This document shows positions 8,094 to 20,433 of a stretch of DNA of 64,000 nucleotides, in pieces. Source of the DNA: Rhipicephalus microplus (taxonomy: Eukaryota; Arthropoda; Arachnida; Ixodida; Ixodidae); NCBI RefSeq assembly GCF_043290135.1, contig NC_134700.1:240191088-240255087 (forward strand). Direction: 5' to 3'. Position 1 is the first letter of the stretch; the number at the start of each line of letters is the position of its first letter. The position numbers and the translations under genes are program-made. The notes beneath the pieces were generated by a model. The model did no database searches. It saw nothing but the letters and a program-made list of their open reading frames with translations, and was not told the origin of the DNA.

Positions 8094-10207
8094 AAGATTG
8101 TAAAGCGTATGCCGCTTAATACAAGGGGCTAATGGTTACTCATGCATACGAGTGTTCACTGGCCTGTCTGCCAAACTCTATAACAAAAGTATGCGAGCAA
8201 CATACCCTAAGATGGCCACAACAATAATCGATGTGTTTATGGCTAAGGGCCACGTTGCAGAAAAGAAACCAGATGCGATTTTTAATACAAATTTTGAGGG
8301 AGAGAGTGAAAAGGAAAGGTATATTGAAAGGCAGGGAGGTTACTTTCCGGTTTGCTACCTTGCACTGGGGAAAGAGTATACATCAAAGAAAGGAAATGAG
8401 GAGAAAGAAAAGAGGAAGCAATTAAACGAAGAAGAAAAGAAAGCGTGCACGCACTAATACATGACAGTGTTATAGTCGCCGAGGGAGGCTGGTTGACCGC
8501 AGGCACGTCAGGAGTGCCTTCGTCGCTTTTTGGTTGGAAGCTCTAATGTTTCGGCGCTCCGAAACTGACTGCTTGGAAAGCGGCTGGTCATCAAGCCGCG
8601 TTAACATTGCTGAAGGCTATTTTCTTCGGAAGCTGTGATCAAGACAAACATCAAGGACGTGTGCAATGGTAAAAACTTTGTACCGCTGTATAGAATCTGG
8701 ACATGCTTTGTTTCTATACAGGCCAGTGTGTTTTGGGGGACCATGTTGATCATGGTTCAAATAATGCGAATGCCTTGACGCCGCATATTGTACGCACGTT
8801 TGTTGCGTAGCGTATCATATTCGAAGAACGTACGTTTCAAGCACGTAAACAGCTTTAAATGACATGCAATGCCAGTAATAGTTCTACAGGCATTCTTCGA
8901 TATCAATAACCTCTGGATCTTTCTACTACCAAAGGACGATTAGGATGAGGTATGAAAGCAAGCTCCAGAAAGATATGATAAAGAAAGTCTTCTCGTACCT
9001 GCTAATATTCCCGTACGCACTAGAGCAAGACAAAGAAAGGATCCGGACAATCTTGACATATGCAAAGCCCGCTATTAATGGTTTAATTTCCTGTTTTTTT
9101 TGTCAACCAGATATTAGGTCATGGTCAATATGTGCCCAGGCAACGTAGCGACAAATCGTTGCCTATATTGCGAGGAGTCTTTAGCGATGAAGGCATATGC
9201 ACGCAGAGGATATTTGAGCGTACGTTCATACTTCGCCATTGCCTTGCGCTCTCAAACAATGCTCAAAAGTCACAGTGTTCTATTTTGTACGGGTTATTTT
9301 TTAAAAAAAACTAACACGTAGGAAGAAAGGTGTTGGTGACGTATGGAGAGAGCAGAGAAACGGTCGTTTTTCATGGCCTCTCTTCTAAAAATATTAATAA
9401 TAAAGAGTACTGAAACCTCAATTGAAACGTTTCTGGTGGTGCTCATCGCCTCGTGGAGATCTTGACAATATGATGTGTTGACGCTCCGCGCAAGCCACCG
9501 CCACTCTGACGAGAAATATGAAATATACGAAAGTGAGCACCGACTAGCACCGACTACCAGGGACGATGAGGACGATCACTGGTCGATATCCTCTGAACGC
9601 ACATACTCCATATTTCAAAATATTCTTTGCTCCATTCAGTTTCCTTTCTTCGCTACTCTCCTAACTGTATGCTCTATCTGTTCAGTTACACCTTTCCATT
9701 TCCTTTTTCATGCACATCAATGCAACTTCACTCACAGCAGCGCTTCAGTGAATGCTTAGACGAGGAGAGAGACAGGAAGTAACCGAAGGGACGTAGTATC
9801 GAGTGGTATTACGTTTTTACATTATAACTGTGTGAACCATATCAAGTAGACAAGGAAAAGAATAAATATGTAATTGCAAGCACTAAGTTTCTCGTGCGGG
9901 AAGTTCTGAGTTCAGCCTACAGAAAGGGCGCCTGCGCTCGCACGTTGATAATGATTCGTTAAGCTTCAGTGAAGGGAACGGTGCGACTGTCACGTCTTCT
10001 AGGGTTTACGGATGCATAATCTGTGATGAAACACAACCTTTCATTCTGGTTTACAATGCAGCAAGTATAATCAGATGAAAAATGTATTTGGCCTGCATTA
10101 AAGAAATAAGGTACAAATTCAATTCACAAGGACTCGGTGATAGCAGGACCCTATGAATGCCGTGTTTATGTCAGAAATTTTCAGATCAATTACGCTAGCA
10201 GTACTTT
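8093..10207. other. Unassigned DNA with a possible dispersed repeat near 8.32 kb
   Basis: No coding signal was recognised. At about 8325-8400 the blocks GGGAGGTTACTTTCCGG and GTTTGCTACCTTGCACTGG resemble the segment at 31235-31290, and I judge both to be copies of one old dispersed repeat. The rest is AT-rich and shows nothing I can name. Confidence 0.35.
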
Positions 10208-10310
10208 TTAGAAATACAGTTTATTTCTTGGGTTCCTACGTGCCAAAAATACAATGTAGTTATGAGGCATGCGGCAATGGGGGTCTATGAATGAATTTCG
10301 GTCATTCTAA
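10208..10310 (-). repeat. Degenerate SINE tail related to Ruka
   Basis: The order of blocks (TACGTGCCAAAAATAC, TTATGAGGCATGCGG, AATGGGGGTCTATG, AATTTCGGTCATTC) parallels the 3' body of the tick tRNA-derived SINE at 13989 (AACGTCCCT, ACTATGAGAGACGCCG, GGAGGGCTCC, CAGCCACCTGG). The copy lacks a tRNA head and is heavily mutated. Confidence 0.5.
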
Positions 10311-10772
10311 AAGACAGGGCGTGCAAACAGGGATATGTAAAAGACATCACAATACCACAAAATCCATTCGTGTTTGGGTAACGTGAGTATTGAATTATTA
10401 GCTCAGCTCTCATTTATTTTAACATTTTTGACACACGTGTCTCTTTAACGTACTCCTAAATCTACGTACGCGCCTGTTCATACTCTGTACCTTGATCGGC
10501 CAAATCTATGTGCGAAAATGGGGACGTGATGTACTATAGGTCGTGCGCGTTAGTTATTACGTTGTTATGCGGTTATAAGAAATGATATGTGCGATACATA
10601 GCTATTGTAAGCAACAATATTCATCACTATCTCACACCTTCAACCATCAGTGCAGAAACATATAAGGGGCAAGAAGGAGAACAGAGAGAAGCGCTGAAAC
10701 TTTGCTTCACTCTCCCGTAAGTTACCAAAGTTGATTAGTGATATTTAACCTGTTATCAAAATGGATAGATCT

Positions 10773-10930
10773 CTGCCGTAGCTCAGTTGGTAGAGCATTG
10801 CATGCATCACTTGGAGGTCAGAGCTTCAGCCCAAGTCATCAGTAAGTTATCTTTTCATCCACTATTCTTTCTTTGCATTTAAATGATTTATATCCCAATT
10901 ACAAACACTCCCTAGTTTCTTTTAGTTAAC
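10773..10930 (+). repeat. tRNA-derived SINE with degenerate B box
   Basis: GCCGTAGCTCAGTTGGTAGA at 10777 is a good RNA polymerase III A box within a tRNA-like head. The expected B box region reads GAGCTTCAGCCCA, so it is decayed. After the head comes AAGTTATCTTTTCATCC and an AT-rich body characteristic of an ixodid SINE distinct from Ruka. The cloverleaf is incomplete, so this is not a tRNA gene. Confidence 0.6.
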
Positions 10931-13900
10931 AATAATATATTTATGCTTAACATTTCGCCCTTTCAAACAACTGTGGTGCCGCTAAAAACGCAAGATATAT
11001 ATAGAAACAGCTGGCTAATTTGTGGTGACATTCGAAAAGGAAGGGAATACACTCCCCGTCATTTCGATCAGCCACTCTCTACGGTCGCTATCCCACGTGT
11101 CCTAGCTGTCTCAAAGTTTCGAGCTTCGCACTCACCGAAGGCAACCTGGCTACGACAGCCCGAGCAGCACGCCGTTCATGCAGGAGCACGTAAGATGAGT
11201 CAACTTAGCACAGCTCTAGAAGGACACACAGCCCAAAACTGTTGCAAATAAAGTTACAAGCGGAGAAAGATGGTACAAGGAAGCACACCAGCAGAGTGTT
11301 TTTGTAGAAGGGAGGGATATCCTGTTAGGCTGTAATTGTCAGAGCAAAGTGTTCTACTAATGGGCTCTTTTCCCAGCAGCAGTGTCCACTAAGATTGTTT
11401 CCTTGGACAAGACAGCCGAGCTAAAGAAAGACTCAGCGCCAGCGCGACACACCTGAACCTACTGAAAGACTAAGAGGATGGTGGGAACATCCACGCTAAT
11501 CAAAGCAAACACCTATTTCTTTCGCGCGAAGCGCTGACGAGTTTGCGAAGCTCGACATCTCTTTCACGGTACTTACACGTTTCGTTTTCTTACTTTCGCC
11601 TGGTCAATGGTCGTTTTCACTTCAATTTCTCCTTCGCGCATCCTTCTATACGTTGTGTAAAACACAACGTGCGCCAAAAACCGAGTGGCTTCTTTACGCC
11701 TCTACTCGCAAACAAGGAAATGGATAATTTCTACCTTTTTGATGAAGATAGCCGCGCTGCTGTAACTACATGTCGTGTATCTCTGTATGTGTGTCCGGGG
11801 AGGATATAAAGCATGCTATGATATGTAACTTTCCTAGTTGAGGCCAATATTCCACATTCTTGCTAGTTACCTCATATAGATGCGAAAAAGATTGTAGAGA
11901 CTGCACCGCTTGGACTTACTTGCGTAGAGTTGCTATGTATTTACTGAAAGATAATGGAGCACGCTATGATCACTGTCACTCATTAGGCGTTCCCAGGCAG
12001 ATGTCTTTTCGCTTGCGCAGCTAGTTTTATAACTGAGGCCAGGAAGTAAGTGACCATGACATCTTCGCCAGAGAAATTTCACCCGCAGTACAAAAACAGA
12101 TTTGTAACCTAGCTCCTATCAAAGCTAAATGTAAGCATGCCACAATTGAAGGAGTGGTTCATATATTCTGCACCAAACTTTATGAGGGCAACTTTCGCAA
12201 TTCTCATTCTTGTTGGAAAAACAGATGAGTGGGCCTACGGTTTGTATGTGAGCTTATGTATTTAGGCTGTCATACCCAAATCGACGTTAACCGAGTAATT
12301 TTAGTGCTCCTCCTCAAACTTATAAACTGCACTGTCCAGAGAGACGTGCCGGAAATTTTCGTTCAGGGGAGCGCGTTAACCATTCTTATTATATGCTCGT
12401 GGCCGGTGGCTGTGTTTGCGTACTTCTGCGTGTATATGTACAGACACGACATTTGTTGTAATTCACAGGGTGGCAAAAATTCTTCTCACTTCTTCTCACT
12501 TCGTCGTGAACAGCCACAATCGCAATCGAAAGACACTTGACCTTGTGTTCTGACGACTAAGATATACGAAGAATGATTCTTGCGCCACAAGCTTTATCAC
12601 TGCCTCTCAAACTTAAAACGAGAAAACGGACGACGTCATTCGTTGTCTTACAAGAATTCAGATTTAATGGGAACGGGTATAGTTAGGTTCACATGACTCT
12701 TGACGTCGTCGACACTTGTTGAGTGACACTGCGGAGTTGAAGTCGAATACTTCCATTTCATCTCGCCGAACCTGTGAACAGAGAGAAAACTCGGCACGTG
12801 TCGTGATTGGACACGTTTGACACACGTGATGCCGTAATTAGTTCCCGTCGGCCTCTTAAAGTTTGTCGTGGTCGAGTCTATATTTGATGATCCCTCTTGC
12901 ACTGCGAAGAACGCCATCTTGCTTTCGCACGTACTCACCAAGTTCTTTAATGCGAGGCAATTACATTACCTCGCCATGTAATGGCCTCGCATTACCACTT
13001 TGGTTCTGCGGCCAGATCTCTTCGTGGTGTCTGTTTCTTTTCTTGCTTTTTTGCCATTTCTCTTTGTTCTTACTTCGTGAAGTTGACCTCTATTCTTACT
13101 TTGCTTCTTCTGTGACCATCGTGATTTTTATTTTATGCACTTCTCACTTCTCGTCTCTCCTTTTTCAGTTTCCAGTCTCTGGACGTGCGGGAATTAGATA
13201 TTCTGGTTTTATGGCCACAAAGAGACCCTTCTTTTTGCATAAGCGAGAAGCTGTCCTTCCTTCGCACTATTCTTTTTTATTCTCGATGGCTAAGTAGCTG
13301 TCACTTACATAAAGAACGTCCAAGAGCTAGTTGATTAAGAGAGTAGGTCTGTTCTATCCCGATCTTATTGCATAGAAAACATGCGTAATGAACGGAATCG
13401 GGCTCTTTTCAAAAAGAAGGAGGCTGTTTAGACCAATATCCTTCTCAAGTTTGATTTTATTGGTCTGTTGTAGGGTTATTGTTATCTCATCTTTCTCTAC
13501 GTGTTTAATCTTGCGTATAGCACCTCTTCAGAGGGAGAAATTCGTCTTAGTTTTTTCTAAGAAAACCTTACTTTCTTGGTAAACGTCGTGCGCCTACGCC
13601 TTCGTTTTCTGTTCACACCTACGTATGAGTTCATCAGCTATGCTATCACTATTAAATCCTTTTGTGGGCGCGACCTCTTCTAACATATCAGCGTCACGAT
13701 TTATTCTAATCACCTAGCACATTCGCCAAGCTACGTGCCGACAGGATGAGCAGGATTGCCTTTACGATGTCTGAGCTTACACCAGATGCGACCTTCCATT
13801 CCAGGCAATCAAAGCAAAAACATACGACAGATCTCACGTACCTTGGAAATCGACGTTATGCACAACATGCGCAGGAAAGGTGACCATGTTGTAATTTTTT

Positions 13901-13988
13901 TATGGAGTGAAAGGTCAAGAAATGACGCTAAATATATGTATGAATATTGTACGAACATATATATGTTGAATAATCACAGACGTTAGAT
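10931..13988. other. Unassigned DNA
   Basis: No transposon or gene signature was recognised. A minus-strand open stretch at 12648-12941 (about 97 residues with four Cys) begins beside GGTGAGTACG, a splice-donor-like sequence. This could be an exon of an unidentified gene, but there is no domain I can name and chance is likely. The remainder is AT-rich. Confidence 0.3.
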
Positions 13989-14226
13989 AGATATATATAT
14001 GTGTGGTTTAACGTCCCTAAACCACCACATGACTATGAGAGACGCCGTTGTGGAGGGCTCCAGAATTTTCAGCCACCTGGGGTCTTTAACGTGCACCCAA
14101 ATCTGAGCACAAGAGCCTACAGCAATTTCGCCTCCATCGAAAATGCAGCCACCGCTGCCAGGATTTGATCCCGCGACCTGTGAGTCAACAGTCAAATACC
14201 TTAGCCACTAGACCACCGCGACGGGG
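13989..14226 (-). repeat. Ruka-type tRNA-derived SINE, near full length
   Basis: On the minus strand it starts GTCGCGGTGGTCTAGTGGCT (A box) and continues to GGTCGCGGGATCAAATCC (B box). It then passes through the body blocks TTAAAGACCCCAGGTGG, GGAGCCCTCCACAACGG and GTCTCTCATAGTCATGTGG and ends in a TA-rich tail. This is the short tRNA-derived interspersed element of hard ticks known as Ruka, mobilised by LINE enzymes. No convincing target duplication was found. Confidence 0.85.
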
Positions 14227-14525
14227 CAATTGCAGATGTTTATATAACTAGTTTTTTTGCACCTGCGCAACAATGCCAACAAGAACATGAGTATTAGCGA
14301 TATCAGAAGTGATAAGCTGATATGAAGTGCAGTTTCTCGCGAGGATGGAAGTCCTGGACACGGCTACATCATAAAACTTCAGCGCATGGCACCTAAATAC
14401 TATTGACATTAAACCGACGTGACGGCTTTAGCAAAAGAGTACATATGTAAGCTTTATAAAATCAGATAGCTAGCTCACAAAGTACAACTGATGTTTTACG
14501 AACAGTAGGGTCTATTTGAAACGCA

Positions 14526-14937
14526 GTTTCAAGAACTGGCGTGGTTCTGTGGTAGAATGCTCGATTGACACGCAGAATGCTTAGGTTCGATTCCTGCTTT
14601 AGGACCCTGACATCAATCTGTTGCATTCATCGGTGTCAACACTGCCGATGGGGGATTTTCTTAACGATCACACGCTAAAATTACCCATGTGTGTTCTCGT
14701 CGTTCCTTGGCAGATGCCAAGTTTAAATTACCTGTGACACACACCCATATACCAGTGGCACATGCCCGCCCGCCGGTATGTACTACTAGTATACGGGTTT
14801 GTGCCACCGGAGATAGAAAAGCGCGACCAATGTCTGGCGGAATGTGTTTGACGACGTACGCGACAGGATGGGGACATTATTCATGTGTTGACCAGAGCAT
14901 CAAATTTGTCATACCATCTTAGCCTCTCATACTATTA
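14526..14937 (+). repeat. Second tRNA-derived SINE-like family, copy 1
   Basis: The head has GTGGTTCTGTGGTAGAATG (A-box-like) and GGTTCGATTCC at 14584-14594, a perfect B box. The body blocks ACCCATGTGTGTTCTCGTCG, CCAGTGGCACATGCCCGCC, TGTCTGGCGGAATGTG and ACCATCTTAGCCTCTCAT occur in the same order, on the other strand, at 42.7-43.08 kb, and partly at 62.05-62.47 kb. This copy lacks the TATC tract and the GCATTT-containing terminus seen in the other two, so its 3' end is truncated or another subtype. Confidence 0.7.
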
Positions 14938-15205
14938 ACAATAGGTTACTTGAGTCGAAATCTTCATACTCCACACTGAGCATCCGCACACTAGCTTACT
15001 TAATAAATGTACGTGCAGAATTAGAATATGCCGCCCTAAAGTTCCTACATCGCGTCTACTGACGGGGGGAAACGCATGAAGGGGCTTTATGCCACACCAA
15101 TTTGGTCCCCTCATCAACTCTCTTTAACACAACTGATCGAAGTGATTTAAAACACCGCAGCCCAATTCGTAGCTCAGAACTACCAACGTCATAGTAGTAT
15201 TTCAC
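14938..15205 (+). pseudogene. CR1-like LINE RT C-terminal remnant (left part)
   Basis: One frame near 14990 reads LAYLINVRAELEYAA, which resembles the YLTLVRPKLEYA motif of CR1-like reverse transcriptases (seen intact in the LINE at 25.6 kb). Stops and frame changes follow. Together with the AATAAATAAATA-tailed segment ending at 16095 it may be one CR1 copy interrupted by an RTE tail. Confidence 0.35.
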
Positions 15206-15620
15206 AAATAAAATACGATGCCGATTTACAGCCATTAGTAACGTACCGCCATAAGAAGAGACAAGAAGAGACAAGAACCTTAACAGACAAGAAGAGAGCC
15301 GAGTCGATTAGGGAACAAACCGGGGTTAAAGATATCATAGTTGAAATCAAGAAGAGGAAATGGACATGGGCCGGGCATGTAGCACGTAGACAGGATAATT
15401 GCTGGTCATTAAGGGTAACTAACTGAATTCCTAGAGAAGAAAAGCGGGCCAAGGGTTAGGTGGGCAGATGAGATTAAAAAGTTTGCAGGTATAAGTTGGA
15501 AGCAGCAAGCCCAAGACCGAGTGGACTGGTGGAACATGGGAGAGGCTTTGTCCAGCAGTGGACGTAGTCAGGCTGATGATAATTATGCTGATGCTGATGC
15601 CGTAAAACAACCATACTTGC
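15206..15620 (+). pseudogene. 3' end of an RTE-type LINE
   Basis: In one frame the sequence gives EIKKRKWTWAGHVARRQDN, then IPREEKRAKG, then the RWADEIKKFAGISW and QAQDRVDWWNMGEA elements, ending in a (GATGCT/GATGAT)n tail. These are the C-terminal landmarks of RTE-clade LINEs, whose 3' ends finish in short GAT-type repeats. At least two stops interrupt it. TATTTCACAA occurs just left (15197) and just right (15624) and may be the target duplication. Only the last roughly 400 bases are present, as expected for 5'-truncated insertion. Confidence 0.65.
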
Positions 15621-16095
15621 GTTATTTCACAAGTACATCTATTGCCTGAAGACATCTACTTTCCCTCCGCACACACCATATCGCAGGTCAGCACGTGAAC
15701 AAAATTACCGCAGTTTCATGCATCTTCTTGACAGAACGCATGCATTAAGCCGACCTCAATGTCAAATGATCTCCCTGGTGCGATAATTTAGAGACTAACA
15801 GCAGGGCGTTTCGAGAGCAAATGCGCTCTCACTACACCTAGCATCATTTCATAGCCATTCACACTGATGTGCATTTATTGGGTGCCGACTTTTTTATTGT
15901 AGTCAATGTTTTAGTTATCAGTGCCGCTGTCAAGTTCTATCTAGTTTGTATAGTTCAACTGTACACGTTCCCATTCTCCATTTCCTTTTTTTTTTCTCTG
16001 TATATGCCCTTTTACCCTCTGCTCTAAGAAGAGCCTGTAACGTATGTTAAATGAATAGATAAATAAATTAATAAATAAATAAACAAATAAATACC
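15621..16095 (+). repeat. CR1-like 3' UTR remnant with AATAAA-type tail
   Basis: The region ends AGCCTGTAACGTATG followed by (AATA)n-rich sequence to 16095, the style of 3' tail found on the CR1-type LINEs elsewhere in this window. I read it as the distal half of the remnant that begins near 14938. Coding similarity is not demonstrable. Confidence 0.35.
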
Positions 16096-16146
16096 ATTAA
16101 CACTGACAAAAATTGCTTTTACTGAAGTGTGACATCAAGTTTGACA

Positions 16147-16187
16147 AATTTACTTTCATTTTACTGAAAGTAAAATGAAAGTAAATT
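16147..16187. repeat. Perfect 18-bp inverted repeat with 5-base loop
   Basis: AAATTTACTTTC-type sequence at 16147-16164 pairs exactly with 16170-16187 around TGAAA. A further partial copy (TTACTTTCATTTTACTG) follows immediately at 16187-16203. The pairing is AT-rich with no terminator-like context; it may be a slippage product. Confidence 0.75.
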
Positions 16188-16203
16188 ACTTTCATTTTAC
16201 TGA

Positions 16204-18228
16204 AATTTACTGACAAATTTCCTTGTATACATCGTGTGTGGCAGCATGGCCAGAGTAGTTGCTCATAATGAATTTATCGCTAAGTATTTATACAATCTAC
16301 GGATAAGGTCAGCGATCGAACCTGAACTGCAAACCTCCAGACACCGCTTCTTTGTTCGCCGGAAAAAGTCATCGAGGGAGCGTAAATTTTCGTCCGAGAG
16401 AAAAGCACAGCGGTTTTAGTGGGAGCCATTCTTTTTCCCTCGGCTCCCCAGGGTGCTGTTGTTCGGGTGTCACGCAATTGATGGCAGTGGTGACGCCTGG
16501 AGTAAAGCTGAATCTGTGGCCAAAGAATAGGCCGAGCACACAATTGGGCACGCCTGCTTCGTGGCACGCTTTGTTGGTTTCTTCGTCTTGTTGGACGCCG
16601 AGGCGTTGAGTATATTTGCTTTACAAGTGCCAGAATGGTCTTGACGCGCTCGTTTACTCGAACTTTCCGGCTTCATAGCTCGCGAAATGCTCAGTCCCTG
16701 AAACGTTCTTAGGCGAAAGCTATTAATTCACTAGCCGTCGCTCTGTGGGCTCTGTTTCGAACATCGCAGGCCAAGATTTACTGCCACCCGGAGGTTCTTT
16801 TATACAATCTTCTTGCAGTTTTTTCCATCTATGATTCGCATGTGCCAAGAACCGGGCCGTACTCGAATAATCGTATATAGGTGTTCGTGCAGTCATGACT
16901 TGGATTTCATTATCAATTGGATGGTCGTTGAGGGATCAACTGCACTTGGGCCTTTCGGGTAAACACCATACCGCGGGACATGTTTATCTACGAATGAACC
17001 TTGATAAAACTAAATCCGTCCATGAATCGTCAGAATAACTTATTGACCAACACTTCCTGCCACCTGTTTTTCAAATATAGGGTAAATAGTGATATGCAGA
17101 AGGGAAGTAAAAAGGATGGTTAAGGTCATAGCAAAGCAAGATTGTGAAGTATTATACGATTTCGTTTTATGTCGATGCTCCGTCGTGATAAATCATGCAC
17201 CTGCTTCTACGCCAGAACGCTGAACACTGCTAGGTAGTTTAGTCGTTCATTTCCGTATTTAAGGCCTTTCTCAATCGAAACATCCTTGCATTTCGCCTTG
17301 TGGCAAAACATGTATCTGGTGTGACTATAACAGCCTATTTCAATTCTCAGCGCCATTATCTGTTAGCAGTGTGCTCTTGCGTTGTATTCATTGTACCACA
17401 TATATATGCGATCACTTTTTTAACGTTGAACTTGAGTGATCAGACCGTTACTACTAAAAAAAGAGTAAGTCTTGGCGTAGTCTTCAGGCTAGCCTAATGA
17501 ATGAAATGCTTAAACGCAACCTCTACGAGAACTCGATCGATAGAAGAAGCACTACCGCCAGTGAGTGTTCTGGCTTACTACTGTTCTGCAGGGAAGCTGC
17601 TTTTATTGAAAACTTTCACGTCCGCGATCTGTGGTAACGCAGGTAGGCATCACAAAGGGGGTATGTGCCGCAGAAATTTGGTAAATCTAATTACACACAA
17701 CTGCCACTATAAAAAAACTAGGTAACAGCTAAGCCAAGAAATGGTGTGCGCGTTAATATAGTCACTTCATTGCCACGTGATACTGTTTGGTTATAAAAGG
17801 TCGCGGCTACACTGACACCTTAATGTCTCAGAAAGAGGCTTCATCAAAGATCGGTGATACAACATATGTGAGAGACTTGAAAAACACGGAAATGCGATGG
17901 CTTCATGAAAGAAAGGTCATCAAGTTCGCTATTTGATTAGGTCGGGGAAGTGGAGCCGGTTGAATTTTCACTTGTATATATCTCATGAACGTAACCAATT
18001 TTATTTCTCTGGTTATCCCCATAACTTAAGTTCACAAAAATTGGCCCCGTATCTGGATGTTAATATACGTATAATATACTTGTTGTTATGGTGCCCCAGA
18101 CATGCGCAATAATTCCTTTTTAATCGACAATTGCACAAGTACGAACGCTGAATCTTGAGCAACATTGGTGGGCGCTGTAAATGGGGTCGGCCGTCAAGTA
18201 CCCAGTGCCGTTAGGAGTGGACAAACAG
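16204..18228. other. Unassigned DNA
   Basis: Nothing could be assigned. Short open stretches around 16.23-16.68 kb show no domain on either strand. Confidence 0.4.
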
Positions 18229-18303
18229 GCAAACGTACAGACAGACAGACAGATGGACGGACGGACGGACGGACGGACGGACGGACGGACGGACGGACGG
18301 ACG

Positions 18304-18389
<86 letters not shown>

Positions 18390-18476
18390 GAGACAGACAG
18401 ACAGGCAGGCATGCAGACAGACAGGCAGACATACAGGCAGACAGGCAGACAGACAGACAGACAGACAGACAGACCA
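18229..18476. repeat. CAGA / GGAC tetranucleotide microsatellite
   Basis: (ACAG)n, then about fifteen GGAC units, then long (ACAG)n with GGCA variants. The sequence before it (GTGGACAAACAGGC) resembles the border of the minisatellite at 23.28 kb. Frames across it are artefacts. Confidence 0.95.
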
Positions 18477-19934
18477 AAATTTTTGCATCGAAGGTCCCCA
18501 AGAAAGACTATCGTCTTTATTAACGTTGAACGGAAACAGGTGTTAAAGATATCAAATTCTTCATCGGAGTCGCAAACGTTTTCTGGCCGCATGCAAGGCT
18601 GCGCAAAATTTTCTGCGGTCGCCCCCTCCCCCCTACATGCTGACGTGCATCTTACGCAGCTGAACCACTTCTGCGTTGTAATGCCGCGATGCATGCCAGA
18701 AGCTTTCTTGAGAGAATAACTGCAGAATATGTTAATCTAAAAAAACACACTTGATCCTTCCGTTATAGGAATCGGTAAAACACGAAAGGAACACATATTC
18801 TTACAGAAATATTTAGTGTTTATTGTACATTGACATAAGAAAGCTTGCTCAATGTATATAGATGTTTCACAACTATAGCACTGCTTAACATAGATGCATT
18901 GATTCGGACGTTTATGAATACATGTCGATCTCAACGACTACCATGCATCAATAATGAATAAACAAACCATTGTGGACATACATGCAGTAGTAATGGTGAG
19001 AGCGAAACCAGAGAAAGCGATGAGACAGCCAGAGAGATGACTGATCGGGCACCGAACTCGGGCTGCTTGTGGGTATACTTGCGACATGTTGGAGTATATT
19101 GAACACCACTGCTTTACCAAAGACACGGTCGTTAGATGAAAAACAAGGTTTTCGCAATCGGCCATACCGAAGGGCATGGTGTAGGGGGGCAATGCAACGC
19201 GCGTCGAGTCTTACATTTAGACTATCACGACTATTCACGCAAAGCTTTATTGGTGCGGATAGACGCTATTTTTCCCCAGCTGTAAGCACTGACTTTAGTT
19301 TTTTTTTTCATTTACTATATGTATGAACAAGAAAAGAATATAAGTATGACGAGGATGTCTTGCATAGAGCAATGCATAATTACTGAAAAGGAAATATTCG
19401 TGACAAAGAGGACTAACAGAAAGCATAGAAGCTTCCACTGTAGCTTCCGCTACAGCGGAAGCATGCAAATGACAGGACGTAATAGGCTGAAAGCTAAATT
19501 GAATGCTCGGATCCGTGGGCTCAATTATGAAGAGTGCTCTAAAAAACAAAATAAATGCAAGTCATTTGTTTTTAAGTTAGAAAACAGTTAAATGGTTGAT
19601 GAAAACAGCTGAGCGCCTCTTTAACGTGTTTATCTGTCGTCAGATTTTTTCCGCGCTCCAAAGGGAACTTATTTTTTGTTTAAACGGCTCGCGACCCCGC
19701 ATTTAAGCTCGGTATCTCACTTTCTCCCTATGCGGGCCGAGGAGGCCGCTGTTTCATTTTGTGCTCCAACACAATCCACGTTGAGTAGCTCATAGAACGC
19801 AGCAGTCTGGTTCAAGCATCAAAGTGGGAAGAAGTTCTAAAATCAAAATAAATAGAGCGAAGGAACAGTTCGATAGGAGAAAGACAGCAGTTATCGCAAT
19901 TGTGTAGTTTTCCGATTCCATTAGGTTTTGCTCT
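18477..19934. other. Unassigned DNA
   Basis: No gene or repeat was recognised. Short open frames near 18.94-19.59 kb overlap each other on both strands without protein-like content. Confidence 0.4.
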
Positions 19935-20048
19935 GTATGTATGTATGTATGTATGTATGTATGTATGTATGTATGTATGTATGTATGTATGTATGTATGT
20001 ATGTATGTATGTATGTATGTATGTATGTATGTATGTATGTATGTATGT
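19935..20048. repeat. (TATG)n microsatellite
   Basis: About 28 nearly perfect GTAT units, with a single variant at the right end. Confidence 0.95.
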
Positions 20049-20433
20049 CTGTATTGTCACGTTTCGCACGACAAACTTGATATAATGGGCTCGTTGAGTC
20101 GACTAGCCAAGCAGCACCTTAGATATATCGTCTTTGTCCTCTTTCACTCATGGATCTCACCCAAGCAGACCATGTGGCACTATTCCCTCCCTTTGAAAGC
20201 ATCGACTCGATGCTCATGAAGAAAGAAAAAAAAACGAAGGCATACACACGCAGATATAGAGAACCAAAAAAGGGAGAGTGCCAGTACTCGCAGCGCAAAT
20301 AAAGAAGTTTCGCCAACACTTGCGCCAAGCGCAAAAAGAAAAGGCATAAAACCACAGGAGGACAAAAAAAGCAGCAGCAACGCAATGTCACGGCCTGTCG
20401 TAACACGTGAAACCACAAGGGCTACTGTGTGAA
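20049..20433. other. Sequence downstream of gypsy element C
   Basis: This region lies beyond the integrase end of the minus-strand gypsy element, where its 3' LTR would be expected. I could not match it to any sequence upstream of gag, so no LTR can be defined. It is A-rich on the plus strand. Confidence 0.3.

Noticed and set aside
7750..8103. Open frames of His/Thr/Cys/Val repeats
   Set aside because: They are translations of the CA/CAGA microsatellite and change identity with every frame.
10773..10850. tRNA gene
   Set aside because: The A box is good but the B box and acceptor stem are degenerate and a SINE body follows.
18120..18719. Long frames rich in Thr-Asp-Arg or Cys-Leu-Ser-Val
   Set aside because: They are products of the CAGA/GGAC tetranucleotide tract.
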